A DNA stretch of 64,000 nucleotides, from contig OY292280.1 of assembly GCA_958496175.1 (NCBI GenBank), positions 11,222,001 through 11,286,000 of the forward strand, in the 5' to 3' direction. The notes beneath the pieces are model-generated. The model had not been told where the DNA came from, did no database searches, and saw only the letters and a program-made list of their open reading frames with translations. A program made the position numbers and the translations under genes. The DNA comes from Sisyra terminalis. Lineage: Eukaryota; Arthropoda; Insecta; Neuroptera; Sisyridae. Of this stretch, positions 51,995 through 63,530 are shown in pieces; positions within the stretch are counted from its first letter, which is position 1, and every line of letters begins with the position of its first letter.

Positions 51995-54900
51995 TTATAT
52001 ATCAGATACTGAAGTCGAATTCTCTTTGTGTGTTTGTCGATGTTTAAACAAACGATCCCGACGACAAAAAGATGCACCTTATATAATATTAGTTAATAAT
52101 TATTAGGGTGATTTTTTTTTTGACTTTTTTTGGTCCCATCGTGAGAGTTTGTTGGAAATACCAAAAAAAAAAAATCCCTGAAAGTTTGAGCCCTTAATAT
52201 TAATTTTAAGTCCTCGACCAAGACGTGTAAAGATTTCCCATTGAAAATACACGGAAACTCTGATTTTTTACTTTTAAATTTCTATATCTCAGCGGCATTT
52301 CATGGGATCGTTTTTACCGAAGATGGTTTTTTCTCAGAATTAAATGCTCTACAAAAGTGCCCATTGCGAAAAAGTCGTAACTCACACCGATGAGGTAGTA
52401 CGGGCCAATGAACCTAATTTTTCCATAAAATTCGTGTTTTTTTGTATTTATCTCGCAAATAACAAGAGCTACGGAAAAATTATAAATAAAAAAACTTGTA
52501 GAGAATTTGATTTCCTACAAAAAAGGTCCTGTAGACCAAATCGCTTCGATCAATTTTAAACGAGATATTAAGCCTTGAATTGATTTTTCTGTGAAATTTT
52601 TGCCGATCATTGATTTAAACTTTAAATCAATTTAAACAAATCAATGATCGGCAAAAATTTCACAGAAAAATCAATTCAAGGCTTAATATCTCGTTTAATA
52701 TTGATCGAAGCGATTTGGTCTACAGGACCTTTTTTGTAGGAAATCAAATTCTCTACAAGATTTTTGTTTATAATTTTTCCGTAGCTCTTGTTATTTACGA
52801 AATAAATACAAAAAAACGCGAATTTTATGGAAAAATCAGGTTCAGTGGCCCGTACTACCTCACCGGTGTGAGTTACGACTTTGTTGCAATGGGCACTTTT
52901 GTAGAGCGTTTAATTCTGAGAAAAAACCATCTTCGGTAAAAGCGATCCCATGAAATGCCGCTGAGATATAGAAATTTAAAAATAAAAAATCAGAGTTTCC
53001 GTGTATTTTCAATGGGAAATCTTTACACGTCTTGGTCGAGGACTTAAAATTAATATTAAGGGCTCAAACTTTCAGGGATTTTTTTTTTTGGGTATTTCCA
53101 ACAAAATTTCACGATGGAACCAAAAAAAGTCAAAAAAAGTAAAAAAAAAAAACACCCTTATAATTATAGTATTATTTTATTTGAGAATAAATTAAAAATT
53201 TATTAACTTACCACATATTTCACAAACGTGTGGCTTTTGGCTGGTATGTGTTAATTTGTGTTGCTTTAAACGGTCCCTATAGGGGAAAGATTTATCTGAA
53301 ATATCAGAATTTTATATTTGTATCTGTCTATTTATTTAACTTAGAAAATTGTTTGAAAACTAGAACTTACTACAAACGTCGCACGTGTATGGTCTCTCAC
53401 TAGTATGAATTCTTATATGTCGTCTAAGGTCATGCGCATACGTAAATGATTTATCTGAAATATAATATTTTTGTACTTGTCTTTCGAAGTATTTAAGTAG
53501 AAAAAATATAAATTGAATGTTTTACCACAAATTGAGCAAGTCAACATATTGCTTAAATTATGCACTCGTTTATGATAGGCTAGTGAATTTTTCCGTTTAA
53601 AAGATTTAGCTAAAATATAAATAGATCAATCATAATCTTATTTCTACCAATTAAATTAGAAAAAAAAAAATAAGAACTTACAACAAACATTGCACACGTG
53701 TGGTTTTTCTTCTGTATGCAATAGTTTATGGGTAGTCAATGCACCAGCTAGCATAAACGCTGTACCTAAAAAAAAAAACAAACTTTATTACTTTTTTCTT
53801 CTTATCGATTATTTTGATTTAATTAGTCGGTGGTTCATTTAGGTATTATACGCAAAGCAAATTATAGGATAACTAATGGAAATCGAAACATTGGCTGATC
53901 ATTTTTGGAACAAATTATTTTCGGTATCTCTATCAAAAATGGAGTCCATGATAAGCCATAAAATTGCAGCGTTTTTCTGATTTTATATTAAAAAAGATTA
54001 AGATTTCGTTTTATTCTTTTATTAATACAATTCTAAGATCATCTAGAAGAATAATTGTCCAACAGAAATTGTCTAATATATTGATTTTTGAATCTCTTTA
54101 ACCTATTTTTGAGGATTGGGGATCAAATACTTGATTAAAAATTGCCACGAAATATTGGATTAATTCTAATAGTCTAGTAGTCGGAGAGCCAGTAACACAA
54201 GTTTCATGAAGTGTTTGATGCACCTTGAAATTTTGTAAGAATAGTATCTATAGGATGAAAAGTAGGAATACCAGTGTTTGCATAACCCAACCCGGGACAC
54301 CAGTTACTGCGCATGGGTGAAAGGTGTAATAAAATATAAGTCCAAAAAAAGTGTTTGATTCACAGGCCAACAAACATTAATCGAAAGTTTAGGTAATTTT
54401 AAATCAGAATCCAAGATGGCAGACACTTTTGAAGGGGTTTACATATAATTAATGCCCTCCAAAGTTGATTTTTTTTTAATACAAAATGAAGTGTTTGATT
54501 CACTCTGAAATTTGAACAGCTTATTAATTAAATATTTAAGATTTTAATAACAAAAAGCCAGACAGTTTTGTTGGGGTTTAACTATCGGCAGACGTAAATT
54601 TTTTTATTTAAAATAGAAAGAGATAGGCTGCGTATGGTTGGCGGAGTGAGCGAGAGGGCCGATCACCGCTGTAGCTGACTTTGTATTGCTTTTTCAAACT
54701 TGTGAAATTCGAATAGCATAACCGGTGATAATCTATAATATAATGTAATGCCGAATCACATTAGAAATCCGTCAAAAATATAATTTAAAGTACTGTGATG
54801 TGATTTTACCATTAGAAGTGTCTTCTAACGAAGGTTATCACCGGTTATGCTATTGGAATTTTACAAGTTTGAAAAAGCAATACAAAGTAGGTAGATTACT

Positions 54901-57900
54901 TTGTAGTACATCTTGGATTCTGATTTAAAATTACCTAAACTTTCGATTAACGTTTGTTGGCCTGTGAATCAAACACTTTTTTTGGCTTATATTTTATTAT
55001 GCCTTTCACCCACGCGCAGTACCTGGTGTCCCGGGTTGGGTTATGCAAACACAGGTATTCCTACTTCTCATCCCATAGATACTATCCTTACAAAATTTCA
55101 AGGTGCATCAAACACTTCATGAAAATTGTGTTACTGGTTCTTGGACTATAGAATTCCCACTCCAGAAAAGTGTAGTGATCGAGTTTATGCTAAAAGATAA
55201 ATGTTTCAGGAAAAAAGTTCAAAAATTTTACTAAAAGGAAACATACCACAAACATCGCAAACATATGGTCGCTCACCAGTATGGGTACGTATATGTGTCC
55301 TTAAATTAGACGGCATGCTATATGATTTAGCTGAAATATATGAAGTAAAATTAGATTTTTTGCTGACTTTGAACTGTTTATAATATGTATAAAATATATT
55401 GTGGTCTTATTTATGTAATACAATTTACAAAAGGAAACTATAACTTGGCAATTGAAATACGTATTTGGGCAATACGTCAGTACTTCATTTCTAGAAACAT
55501 TTATTCAAATTTATGTTTATATTTTACTTTGGTAAATTGTTTTACATAAGACCACAATATATTTTAAATTTTGTATAAACAGTAGGGTGATTTTTTTTTT
55601 TGACTTTTTTTTTTTTTGGTCCCATCGTGAAATTTTGTTGGAACTAGCAAAAAAAAATCCCTGAAAGTTTGAGCCCTTAATATTAATTTTAAGTCCTCGA
55701 CCAAGACGTGTAAAGATTTCCCATTGAAAATACACGGAAACTTTGATTTTTTACTTTTAAATTTCTATATCTCAGCGGAATTTCATGGGATCGCTTTTAC
55801 CGAAGATGGTTTTTTCTCAGAATTAAACGCTCTACAAAAGTGCCCATTGCGACAAAGTCGTAACTCACACCGATGAGGTAGTACGGGCCACTGAACCTGA
55901 TTTTTCCATAAAATTCGCGTTTTTTTTTGCATTTATCTCGTAAATAACAAGAGCTAAGGAAAAATTATAAATGAAAAACTTGTAGAGAATTTGATTTCCT
56001 ACAAAAAAAGTCCTGTAGACCAATTCGCTAAGATCAATATTAAACGAGATATTAAGCCTTGAATTGATTTTTCTGTGAAATTTTTGCCGATCATTGATTT
56101 ATAGTTTAAATCAATTGCTTTCGAGTGAAGGTCCTTTCTGAAAAATAATTTTGCATTGTGTTTCTTATCAATTATACTAACACTAGGGTAACTTACAACA
56201 AATGTCGCATTCGTATGGTCTTTCCCCACTGTGAGTCATTTGATTTTGCTTCAAATTATCGCTTCTAAAAATTGTTTTGATTTATAGTTTAAATCAATGA
56301 TCGGCAAAAATTTCACAGAAAAATCAATTCAAGGCTTAATATCTCGTTTAATATTGATCTTAGCGATTTGGTCCACAGGAACTTTTTTGTAGGAAATCAA
56401 ATTCTCTACAAGTTTTTTGTTTATAATTTTTCCGTAGCTCTTGTTATTTACGAGATAAATGCAAAAAAACGCGAATTTTATGGAAAAATCAGGTTCAGTG
56501 GCCCGTACTACCTCACCGGTGTGAGTTACGACTTTGTCGCAATGGGCACTTTTGTAGAGCGTTTAATTCTGAGAAAAAAACATCTTCGGTAAAAGCGATC
56601 CCATGAAATGTCGCTGAGATATAGAAATTTAAAAATAAAAAAACAGAGTTTCCGTGTATTTTCAATGGGAAATCTTTACACGTCTTGGTCGAGGACTTAA
56701 AATTAATATTAAGGGCTCAAACTTTCAGAGAATTTTTTTTTTTTGGTATTTCCAACAAAATTTCACGATGGGACCAAAAAAAGTAAAAAAAAATCACCCT
56801 AATAAACAGTATAAGAAATTAGTATATTATTTCATTCTTTTTAATAATTTTAAGAGAAAAACCAGAATACGACTTACTGCAAATGTTGCAGACATACGGC
56901 TTTTTAGTTTGGTGGATGTTCTTATGATTTTTTAAGTTTGAATGAGTCCTAAAGGATTTACCTGTAATAAAAAAAAATAATTAATAAAACTGAAAAATAA
57001 GCACAAATATTACAACTTACCACAGGTTTCGCACACATGTGATTTCTGGCCAGAATGGATAATCATGTGCTGTGTTAAGGTATCTTTTCGAGTGAAGCAC
57101 TTTCCTAAAATATAATAAAGTTATGAATTTTTTTTTTCCAATTTTATCAAAGGAAAAACGTCTGCTATCCCTTACCACAAACATTACAAACGTGTGGTTT
57201 ATCACCAGTGTGAATAAGGGCATGTAAAGTTAGTTTGTGCTTTCGAGTGAAGGTCCTTTCTGAAAAATAATTTTGCACTGTGTTTTTTATCAATTATACT
57301 AACACTAGGGTTACTTACTACAAATGTCGCATTCGTATGGTCTTTCGCCACTGTGAGTCATTTGGTGTTGCTTCAAATTATCGCTTCTAAAAAATTTTTT
57401 GTCTAAAAAATAATAAAATTTTAATTTTTTTTTTTTTTTTATATCCTAACTGGTGAAAAAATATTTTTAGTTTTGTTACTTACTACAAAAGTTGCACGCG
57501 TGCTGTTTCTCGCCACTGTGAATCAGCATATGTCTACGTAAAAGGATTTGGGTTGCAAGTTTTGTGTTACAAATTTTACACACGCAATCTTCTTTATCAT
57601 TTTCTGTATTGTTTAATTCAAATCTCCATTCTATAAATAAAATCAGCACATAAAATTACAAATAATTAGAGTAATTGGAAGCATTTTTTCTTAGAATGGA
57701 AAACAAATTTTTTTTTTGAAGCTGTTTTGAAATGAAGATTTTCGACCATTCACTGGCAAAAACTGTGGTTTTTGGAAAGAAGAATATATATTAGACTGAT
57801 TCAAAAAAAAAATGATGATTTTTTTTTCTTAATTATATCGAAAATATTGTTGGAAATGACAAAAAAAAATCCTGTGAAAGTTTAAGCTCTTAATATTAAG

Positions 57901-60787
57901 TATTAAGAGATGCCGCATCGCAAATTTCGATTTTCCATTTAAATAACATGGGAACAATATTCTCTTGCACTTTGGAATTTTATAGTTCACGTTGGTGACA
58001 ATATTTCGGAATGACCAAGGTATATTCTTGTAGAAAATTAAACGATCTACAAAAAAGGTCTCTAACATGTTTTTGATATATTTATTCCTTCAAAAGTTAT
58101 TCGAGGTCAAAGTTGAACTAAAAAGAAATTTTAATATTTTTTCAATTTTTTGATGCAACCATCAATTTTATGAGAAAATTTTATAGGACATTTTTTGTAG
58201 AGCACTTTTTTTCCTATAACTTATCTCTATAAAAGTTTTTGATATTTTTCACAGGTCCTAAGTTATTTAGTTAAAATAAAAAAAATATTTTTTATGTTAA
58301 AAATATAATAATTCAGGGAATATTAATTTAAAACAATAAAATTACGAATATTTTCAGTTTAATGCAAATAACTTAGGACCTGTGAAAAATAACAAAAACT
58401 TTTATAGAGATAAGTTATATAAAAAAAAGTGCTCTACAAAAAATGTCCTATAAAATTTTCTCATAAATTGATGGTTGCGTCAAAAAATTGAAAAAATATT
58501 AAAATTTCTTTTTAGTTCAACTTTGACCTCGAATAACTTTTCAAAGAATAAATATATCAAAAACTTGTACGAGACCTTTTTTGTAGATCGTTCAATTTTA
58601 TAGAAGAATATACCTTGGTCATTCCGAAATATTGTCACCAACGTGAGCTATAAAATTCCAAAGTGCAAGCGAATATTGTTCCCATGTTATTTAAATGGAA
58701 AATGGAAATTTGCGATGCGGCACCTCTTAATACTAATATTAAGAGCTTAAACTTTCACAGGATTTTTTTTTGTCATTCCCAACAATATTTTCGATATAAT
58801 TAAGAAAAAAAAATCATCATTTTTTTGAATCAGTTTTAATATCTTGTTTAATATTGATCGAAGCGATTTGGTCTACAGGACCTTTTTTGTAGGAAATCAA
58901 ATTCTCTACAAGTTTTTTATTTATAATTTTTCCGTAGCTCTTGTTAGTTACGAGATAAATTCAAAAAAACGCGAATTTTATGGAAAAATCAGGTTCAGTG
59001 GCCCGTACTACCTCACCGATGTGAGTTTCGACTTTGTCGCAATGGGCATTTTTGTAGAGCGTTTAATTCTGAGAAAAAACCATCTTCGGTAAAAGCGATC
59101 CCATGAAATGCCGCTGAGATATAGAAATTTAAATATAAAAAATCAGTGTTTCCATGTATTTTCAATGGGAAATCTTTACACGTCTTGGTCGAGGACTTAA
59201 AATTAATATTACGGGCTCAAACTTTCAGCGAATTTTTTTTTTTGGTATTTCCAACAAAATTTCACGATGGGACCAAAAAAAATCACCCTAATATATATAT
59301 TCTTCTTCCAATTAATTAACCAGGAAGTCCAACATAACATGATTATCGGCTGTGAATAACACAGCCGAAAAATTAACCCAAATTTTACCTTCTTTAACTG
59401 CTTTAATATTATCCTCAATGTCAATTTCCGATTTAATGTCTAACCCGCTTGATTCAATTAGGGGTTGTTGTAGGTCCTCTTCCTCTATTTTCATAAAAAA
59501 TAATTACGAACAATTAATTTTCATTTGCTATGCTAATAAGGCAAAGTTTATAAGGGTCATACCTTTCTTAATTTCAAAATTATCGTCCTTAAACTTAATT
59601 TCAGATTTGATATCGTCATAATTGATAATATATAGATTAGACTTTGGCACTGCTTCACAGGTTACATACGATTGTAATAAATTTTTTCTTCGGTCAAATT
59701 GTAGTTTAAATTCGTAGTATGCTTGAATTTTGGCTGCACAAATGAAACATAAACTTTCGCATCCCTTCGCGGTATCTGGAATCTTTTAAAATTGATATTA
59801 GTTGGGGAAATTTATGAATGTTTTGATGTAAAACCCAAATATCAGCACCCAGAAATATTTGCGGTAAAAAAAAGGAATGCGTACTATTCCAGGCGCAAGC
59901 ACACCAACCCGGGAGATCTTTTTCAGATATTCAAAGTACTAGGATATAATTCGATAATAGGAAAATCGTTAAAAGAACTTCCAAGAAAATGGATAATCTT
60001 TTTTTTTTCAGAAATATTAAATACCATAAATGGAATGGCAATTCATCACATAACAGTTACGAAGCGATCCTATACTACTTAATGACCACTGAAGATGATT
60101 ACTTAGCAATCGAAATACGTTAGACTTGCATTTGTTGGAGCTTTTGTTCAAATTTATGATTCAAGTTAACTTTTGTTAGTTATATAACATAACATTGGCG
60201 TTTTTCAGGAAAGTATATCGAAACTATTTTTGAATCTATTCCAAAATAATTGAATTACTTTACTATGATAATTCTGTAGAGCAATCAAATTGCTCGATAA
60301 CCAAATATGTTTGGTGTTCAATATCCATCAACATCCATAATAGAAACCAATACCACGTGTTTAACTAAACATGAAATTCAACTTAAGAAAAGTACTAATA
60401 CGATTTTCCATTTCTTTTAATTCAATTACTGAGGTATTGGGCAAAATGGCAATGATTATTTCTAATTCCAAACACGGCTTCAATAAATACGAGGATTTCA
60501 ATTATCATAAATGATTTTTTAGTTGAAGTACAAATGACAATATACTACGAATTTATCAAGATTTATGCACTAATATTCTGAATATTAGTTGTCTCACTTA
60601 GAACTTTCACGAAAACCCTAGTAAAAACGTGAAATAATCATCCACTTACATGCAAAAAGTCTAATTTTTCCAAAACATCCGCCATGGATAATTCGCCAAA
60701 ATCGGCTAAATGCTCCCGTACAGATATTGGGAACTTATTCTTTTCTAAACAAATCAGACATCCTTTTTCTTGTCGAGAATTTGACAT
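51995..60787 (-). CDS. ZAD / C2H2 zinc-finger protein, 11 fingers (two frame lesions)
   Basis: Coding exons 5' to 3': 60787-60650, 59782-59563, 59484-59389, 57629-57484, 57402-57319, 57259-57177, 57104-57021, 56961-56878, 55330-55247, 53765-53682, 53609-53526, 53454-53371, 53295-53212, 52077-51995. Exons 1-2 encode a ZAD (CLIC near residue 10, CFIC in exon 2), a dimerising zinc domain of insect transcription factors. Exons 2-3 give an acidic linker. Exon 4 has finger 1 ([21 protein letters not shown]) and the Cys pair of finger 2. Each later exon supplies the His half of one finger, a linker (HTGEKP-like) and the next Cys pair; the last ends [15 protein letters not shown] and stop. Exon 57177-57259 is 83 nt instead of 84, and exon 4 is one base short; both break the frame in homopolymers. 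With those two bases the total would be 1440 nt, 479 residues. A DNA-binding regulator by family; target unknown. Confidence 0.85.
52104..53159. mobile_element. TAGGGTGA foldback transposon in the last intron
   Basis: Near-perfect palindrome centred at 52.62 kb. Flanked by exact ATAATTAT on both sides (52096-52103 and 53160-53167). Removing it and one duplication leaves an intron of about 80 bp like the others in the gene. Confidence 0.93.
53766..54165. other. Intron sequence, no feature
   Basis: AT-rich intron of the zinc-finger gene before the next palindrome. Confidence 0.4.
54166..55160. mobile_element. Foldback transposon, about 1 kb
   Basis: The left arm (from TAGTCTAGTAGTCGGAGAGC) mirrors the right (ending AGAATTCCCACTCC, arm through GGTGCATCAAACACTTCATG). 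Inner arms pair through ATAACCGGTGATAA/TTATCACCGGTTAT. A GC-rich patch (GGTTGGCGGAGTGAGCGAG) lies only in the left half. Confidence 0.8.
55350..55582. mobile_element. Family A fragment split by a later insertion
   Basis: GACTTTGAACTGTTTATAAT and GGCAATTGAAATACGTAT (about 55447) are family A words without CTGANGA. The TAGGGTGA element inserted at its right edge, and the remainder (ATAAACAGTATAAG) continues at 56802. Confidence 0.65.
55583..56801. mobile_element. TAGGGTGA foldback transposon with captured zinc-finger fragment
   Basis: Exact 8-bp duplication ATAAACAG at 55575-55582 and 56802-56809. Long mirrored arms; the centre (56119-56272) is host-gene sequence. Confidence 0.93.
56119..56272 (-). 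pseudogene. Captured two-exon fragment of the host zinc-finger gene
   Basis: About 154 bp nearly identical to 57239-57391: the end of one finger exon, the whole intron and almost all of the next finger exon. On both sides it is bordered by TGATTTATAGTTTAAATCAA, which looks like a duplication made at capture. Confidence 0.92.
57793..58838. mobile_element. ATGATGATTTTT foldback transposon
   Basis: Palindrome centred near 58.31 kb, ends ACTGATTCAAAAAAA and TTTTTTTGAATCAGT. The internal order (GTTGGAAATGACAAAAAAAA, then AGCTCTTAATATTAAG) parallels the TAGGGTGA arms, so it is a diverged sister family. Confidence 0.82.
58839..59290. mobile_element. TAGGGTGA element, right half only
   Basis: Begins inside the arm (TTTTAATATCTTGTTTAATA) and ends AAATCACCCTA at 59290. 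The left half is missing where it abuts the previous palindrome. Confidence 0.8.
59783..60649. other. First intron of the zinc-finger gene
   Basis: Near 60065-60115 it holds a decayed family A hammerhead (CTGAAGATGATTACTTAGC, then AATCGAAATACG) on the plus strand. Nothing else is recognised. Confidence 0.5.
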
Positions 60788-61310
60788 ATTTGTAAGGAAT
60801 TACTTAATTTTCCAAAACAAATATATTTTTATTGAAATAATTGAAATAAAATGTAATTTTCCTGGTGTAAACTTCCACGTGGCACGCGTAATTTCCGTTA
60901 AACGGACGTAGCACCAAATCGCACCGCTTGGTTCGGTTTTTTACCACCAGATAGCGCTGCTGCCTCAGTTGAAAAGAACCGCGAAAATTTGAATCTTGCA
61001 ACCTCTAATTATCGTTTATTAATAAAGCAAAAGTAAATTAACACAATTTTACTCTATTTGTGTGACAAATATCCTTTTAATAAGTAAATAAAGACGAAAT
61101 ATGATTAATATCCCCCATATACTTCGTATTGCCTATTTTGAAGCATTCAGTTTTTATCAACCAATTTTAATAGACGTACGTTAGTAAAATTACGCGCGAG
61201 TCATTAGTTCCAAATGTGGCCACACTAAAAAGCGCCTTCCGTTTTGCAGCCATTTTGAAGCAGAATTTCAGAGCACATTTCGAGAGCTAATGAAAATTGT
61301 TTAATTCAGG
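60788..61310. promoter_or_regulatory. Divergent promoter region and first non-coding exon
   Basis: Separates the minus-strand zinc-finger gene from the plus-strand small gene. ACCACCAGATAGCGCTGC near 60943-60960 resembles the CTCF consensus CCAC-AG-GGC. TTTTGCAGCCATTTTGAAG (61242-61260) has a GCCATTTT word. A 5' non-coding exon of the plus-strand gene probably ends at about 61310 (AATTCAG before GTAATATTT). Confidence 0.45.
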
Positions 61311-61831
61311 TAATATTTCATTTTTTTTTTTGTTAAATATTGCTATTTATTATTAATTGGTATTAAATGTTTTTAAACAAATGCTTTTATGTAATTATAA
61401 TTGATTGGAAAATAGAATTTGATCAAATTAAAGGTTTTTTCAAATAGTAGTTAAGAAAACGTGGAAAAAAATTATGGAGATTGATTTTATTTTGCAATGT
61501 TTTACTGTAATAACCGCTTTAAAAGGATTATGGTTCTTAGTAAATTTTCAATTTTCATTGACTACATTTTTAAATAATTGAATTCTCATGTTTATTCAAA
61601 TAAAATATATTGTGGTCTTATTTATATATATTACATTAATAAGAGCAAACTATGAACATCAATTTGAACAAAAGCTTAAACAAATGTATTTCTGTCGTAT
61701 TTCGATTGCCAAGCAATCAGTGGTCGTCAAATAGTATTGGATCGCTCCGAACTACTAATTTGAACTTCTAGGATGCAAAGTTTCCAAAACTTTTTCAAAA
61801 TTTTCCAGTAATTTTGGTAATGTTTTTTCAG
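61311..61831. other. 5' UTR intron of the small plus-strand gene
   Basis: Donor near 61311 and acceptor TTTTTTCAG ending at 61831. Contains a family A fragment at about 61600-61775 (GTATTTCGATTGCCAAGCAA). Confidence 0.55.
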
Positions 61832-61832
61832 A

Positions 61833-62240
61833 ATGGCGGAGGCATCTACATCCCAGAGTGGGGCACTTAAGAAAAGGCTTCCAACTGCTTTTACTTTACA
61901 TGTTGAATTTCATAGTTTGTATGAAACTGTTCCGGCCATTATCTCCATCAACCATGTCATGAATGGCTCATGCATAGACATCGAAATATTGCCCAAACAG
62001 GAACCATATTCTTTCAACTTGTACATCGCAACCCCAAAAAGTGAAGGAATAATTGACTTGACGGGAAATGCCCAAGTCGCTGTGGGATACGGATTTGTTA
62101 AAGAGTTATCCGAAAAATTAAAAAAACGCGTAACTTTAAAGTTACAAATTAATTTATTTGGGCGATACCATATGTGGTACAACATCAAAAAAAAGATACG
62201 CACTCTAATGCAGCAGAATCCACATATGTTTGTTCGTTAA
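61833..62240 (+). CDS. Small protein, possibly proteasome assembly chaperone 4 (PSMG4)
   Basis: 135 residues in one coding exon; the ATG follows the splice acceptor by one base (CAG-A-ATGG, good context). The last 50 residues follow the PSMG4 pattern: an L-x-x-K-L helix (FVKELSEKLKKRV), a strand (LKLQINL), then an amphipathic helix ending IRTLMQQNPHMF, where PSMG4 proteins have I-x-x-x-M-x-x-x-P-x-x-F. The N-terminal half is predicted strand-rich (FTLHVEFHSL, CIDIEIL, FNLYIATP), also as in the PAC3/PAC4 fold. If right, it acts in the cytosol with PAC3 to build the proteasome alpha ring. The match is by pattern and length only, and I am not certain. Polyadenylation signal AATAAA at 62276-62281. 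No signal peptide or membrane segment. Confidence 0.7.
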   Translation: MAEASTSQSGALKKRLPTAFTLHVEFHSLYETVPAIISINHVMNGSCIDIEILPKQEPYSFNLYIATPKSEGIIDLTGNAQVAVGYGFVKELSEKLKKRVTLKLQINLFGRYHMWYNIKKKIRTLMQQNPHMFVR

Positions 62241-62284
62241 ATATCTGCTATATTATATTTTCATGATTATTGTATAATAAACTT

Positions 62285-62542
62285 ATTGAATTCAATAAAT
62301 AACTTCGTAAATATTTGGAAACTTAATTTTTTCTCTGTCCCAAATCTCCTTATACCTATTTAAAGTTTTGTATACAAATTTAAAATTAAGTGAACTATTA
62401 AATTAATTAATAATTATATATACAAAAAAATATATTTCTTAATTCGAAACATTTTTAGTATTAAATACACAGCTTACCTATCAGAATAAACTTCAAAGGG
62501 GGGTAAAAGTTAATGATTTAATCATAATCCTTTGTATCCTTA
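62285..62542. other. Intergenic spacer
   Basis: AT-rich, nothing recognised. Confidence 0.4.
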
Positions 62543-63245
62543 TCTATACATATAAATAAAATTGGAATTTCTGTAATATTGAAATAACCATTTTTTACTA
62601 CATGTATATATAAGTAATACGGTACATATACCAAAATAACATTTTTTTAAAATTTTTGTCTGTCTGTCTGTTCCGGCTAATCTCTGAAATGGCTGAACCG
62701 ATTTTGACGCAACTTTTATTGGCAGGTAGCTGATGTAATAAGAAGTGACTTAGGTTACTTTTATTTTAGATATAAAAAATCTTTTATTTTAGCAAAATAA
62801 AGTAATGTTGCAATTGAACAATCAACAATCGAAATTTTCAATTTAATGAGTGTAATAAATAAATAATTAATTAATAATAAGTTCCAGTTTTTGTTGTATC
62901 ATTTTAATAACAGAATTTTAAATAACGTCATTTCACTTCATTAGTATGAAAGTTTATGTAGTAGGTACTTATACCAAATACCAAAGAGGCAGTTTTTAAT
63001 TTGGTTTGTTTTTCAATAATCAAACTTTTTAAAATCTAATTTTTATGAACCAATGATTGTGACCTGGAGCAATTATATATTCTGCTAAAAACATTACGGG
63101 AGCAATTTTTTGTCATATATTTCATTATCAATTAAAATATAAAATCTTCCAAAATAACTTTTCTTCGGTATTTAGAACAATTTGAAAACCAATTATTGTT
63201 ATTGAAATTAAATCTACATAAACAACACTACAATTTTATATATGT
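62543..63245 (+). mobile_element. Helitron-like 5' part
   Basis: Begins TCTATACATATAAATAAAAT, a typical insect Helitron 5' start, and has GTCTGTCTGTCTGTTCCGG with GGCTGAACCGATTTTGACGC. The distal part resembles 46.0-46.5 kb. No clear CTAG end found. Confidence 0.55.
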
Positions 63246-63271
63246 AGATAAAAGATAGATTATTCATTGTT

Positions 63272-63530
63272 TATTTAACTCAGAGGTTGTCAGAGGTGGC
63301 CAACCCGCGGACCACAAAAAGCACTTTTGACAATTTTTTCGACCCGCGATATGCATCAGGCTTTCATAAAATGTATACCTTTTATAATGACCAAATTGGT
63401 GAAAACCGAAATATTAAAATAATTACAGTGGATCTAAATTTAGTATGGAGAATTTGAGATATAACTTCAAAAGAAGCTCCCGGAGTTATGATACATTTCC
63501 GAAGTGGTCCGCAATATCATTTGTATAGGT
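63272..63530 (+). mobile_element. hAT-like terminus
   Basis: GTCAGAGGTGGCCAACCCGC is the CAGRGGTGGCCAACC terminus common to many hAT elements. The matching right end is not evident. Confidence 0.5.
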
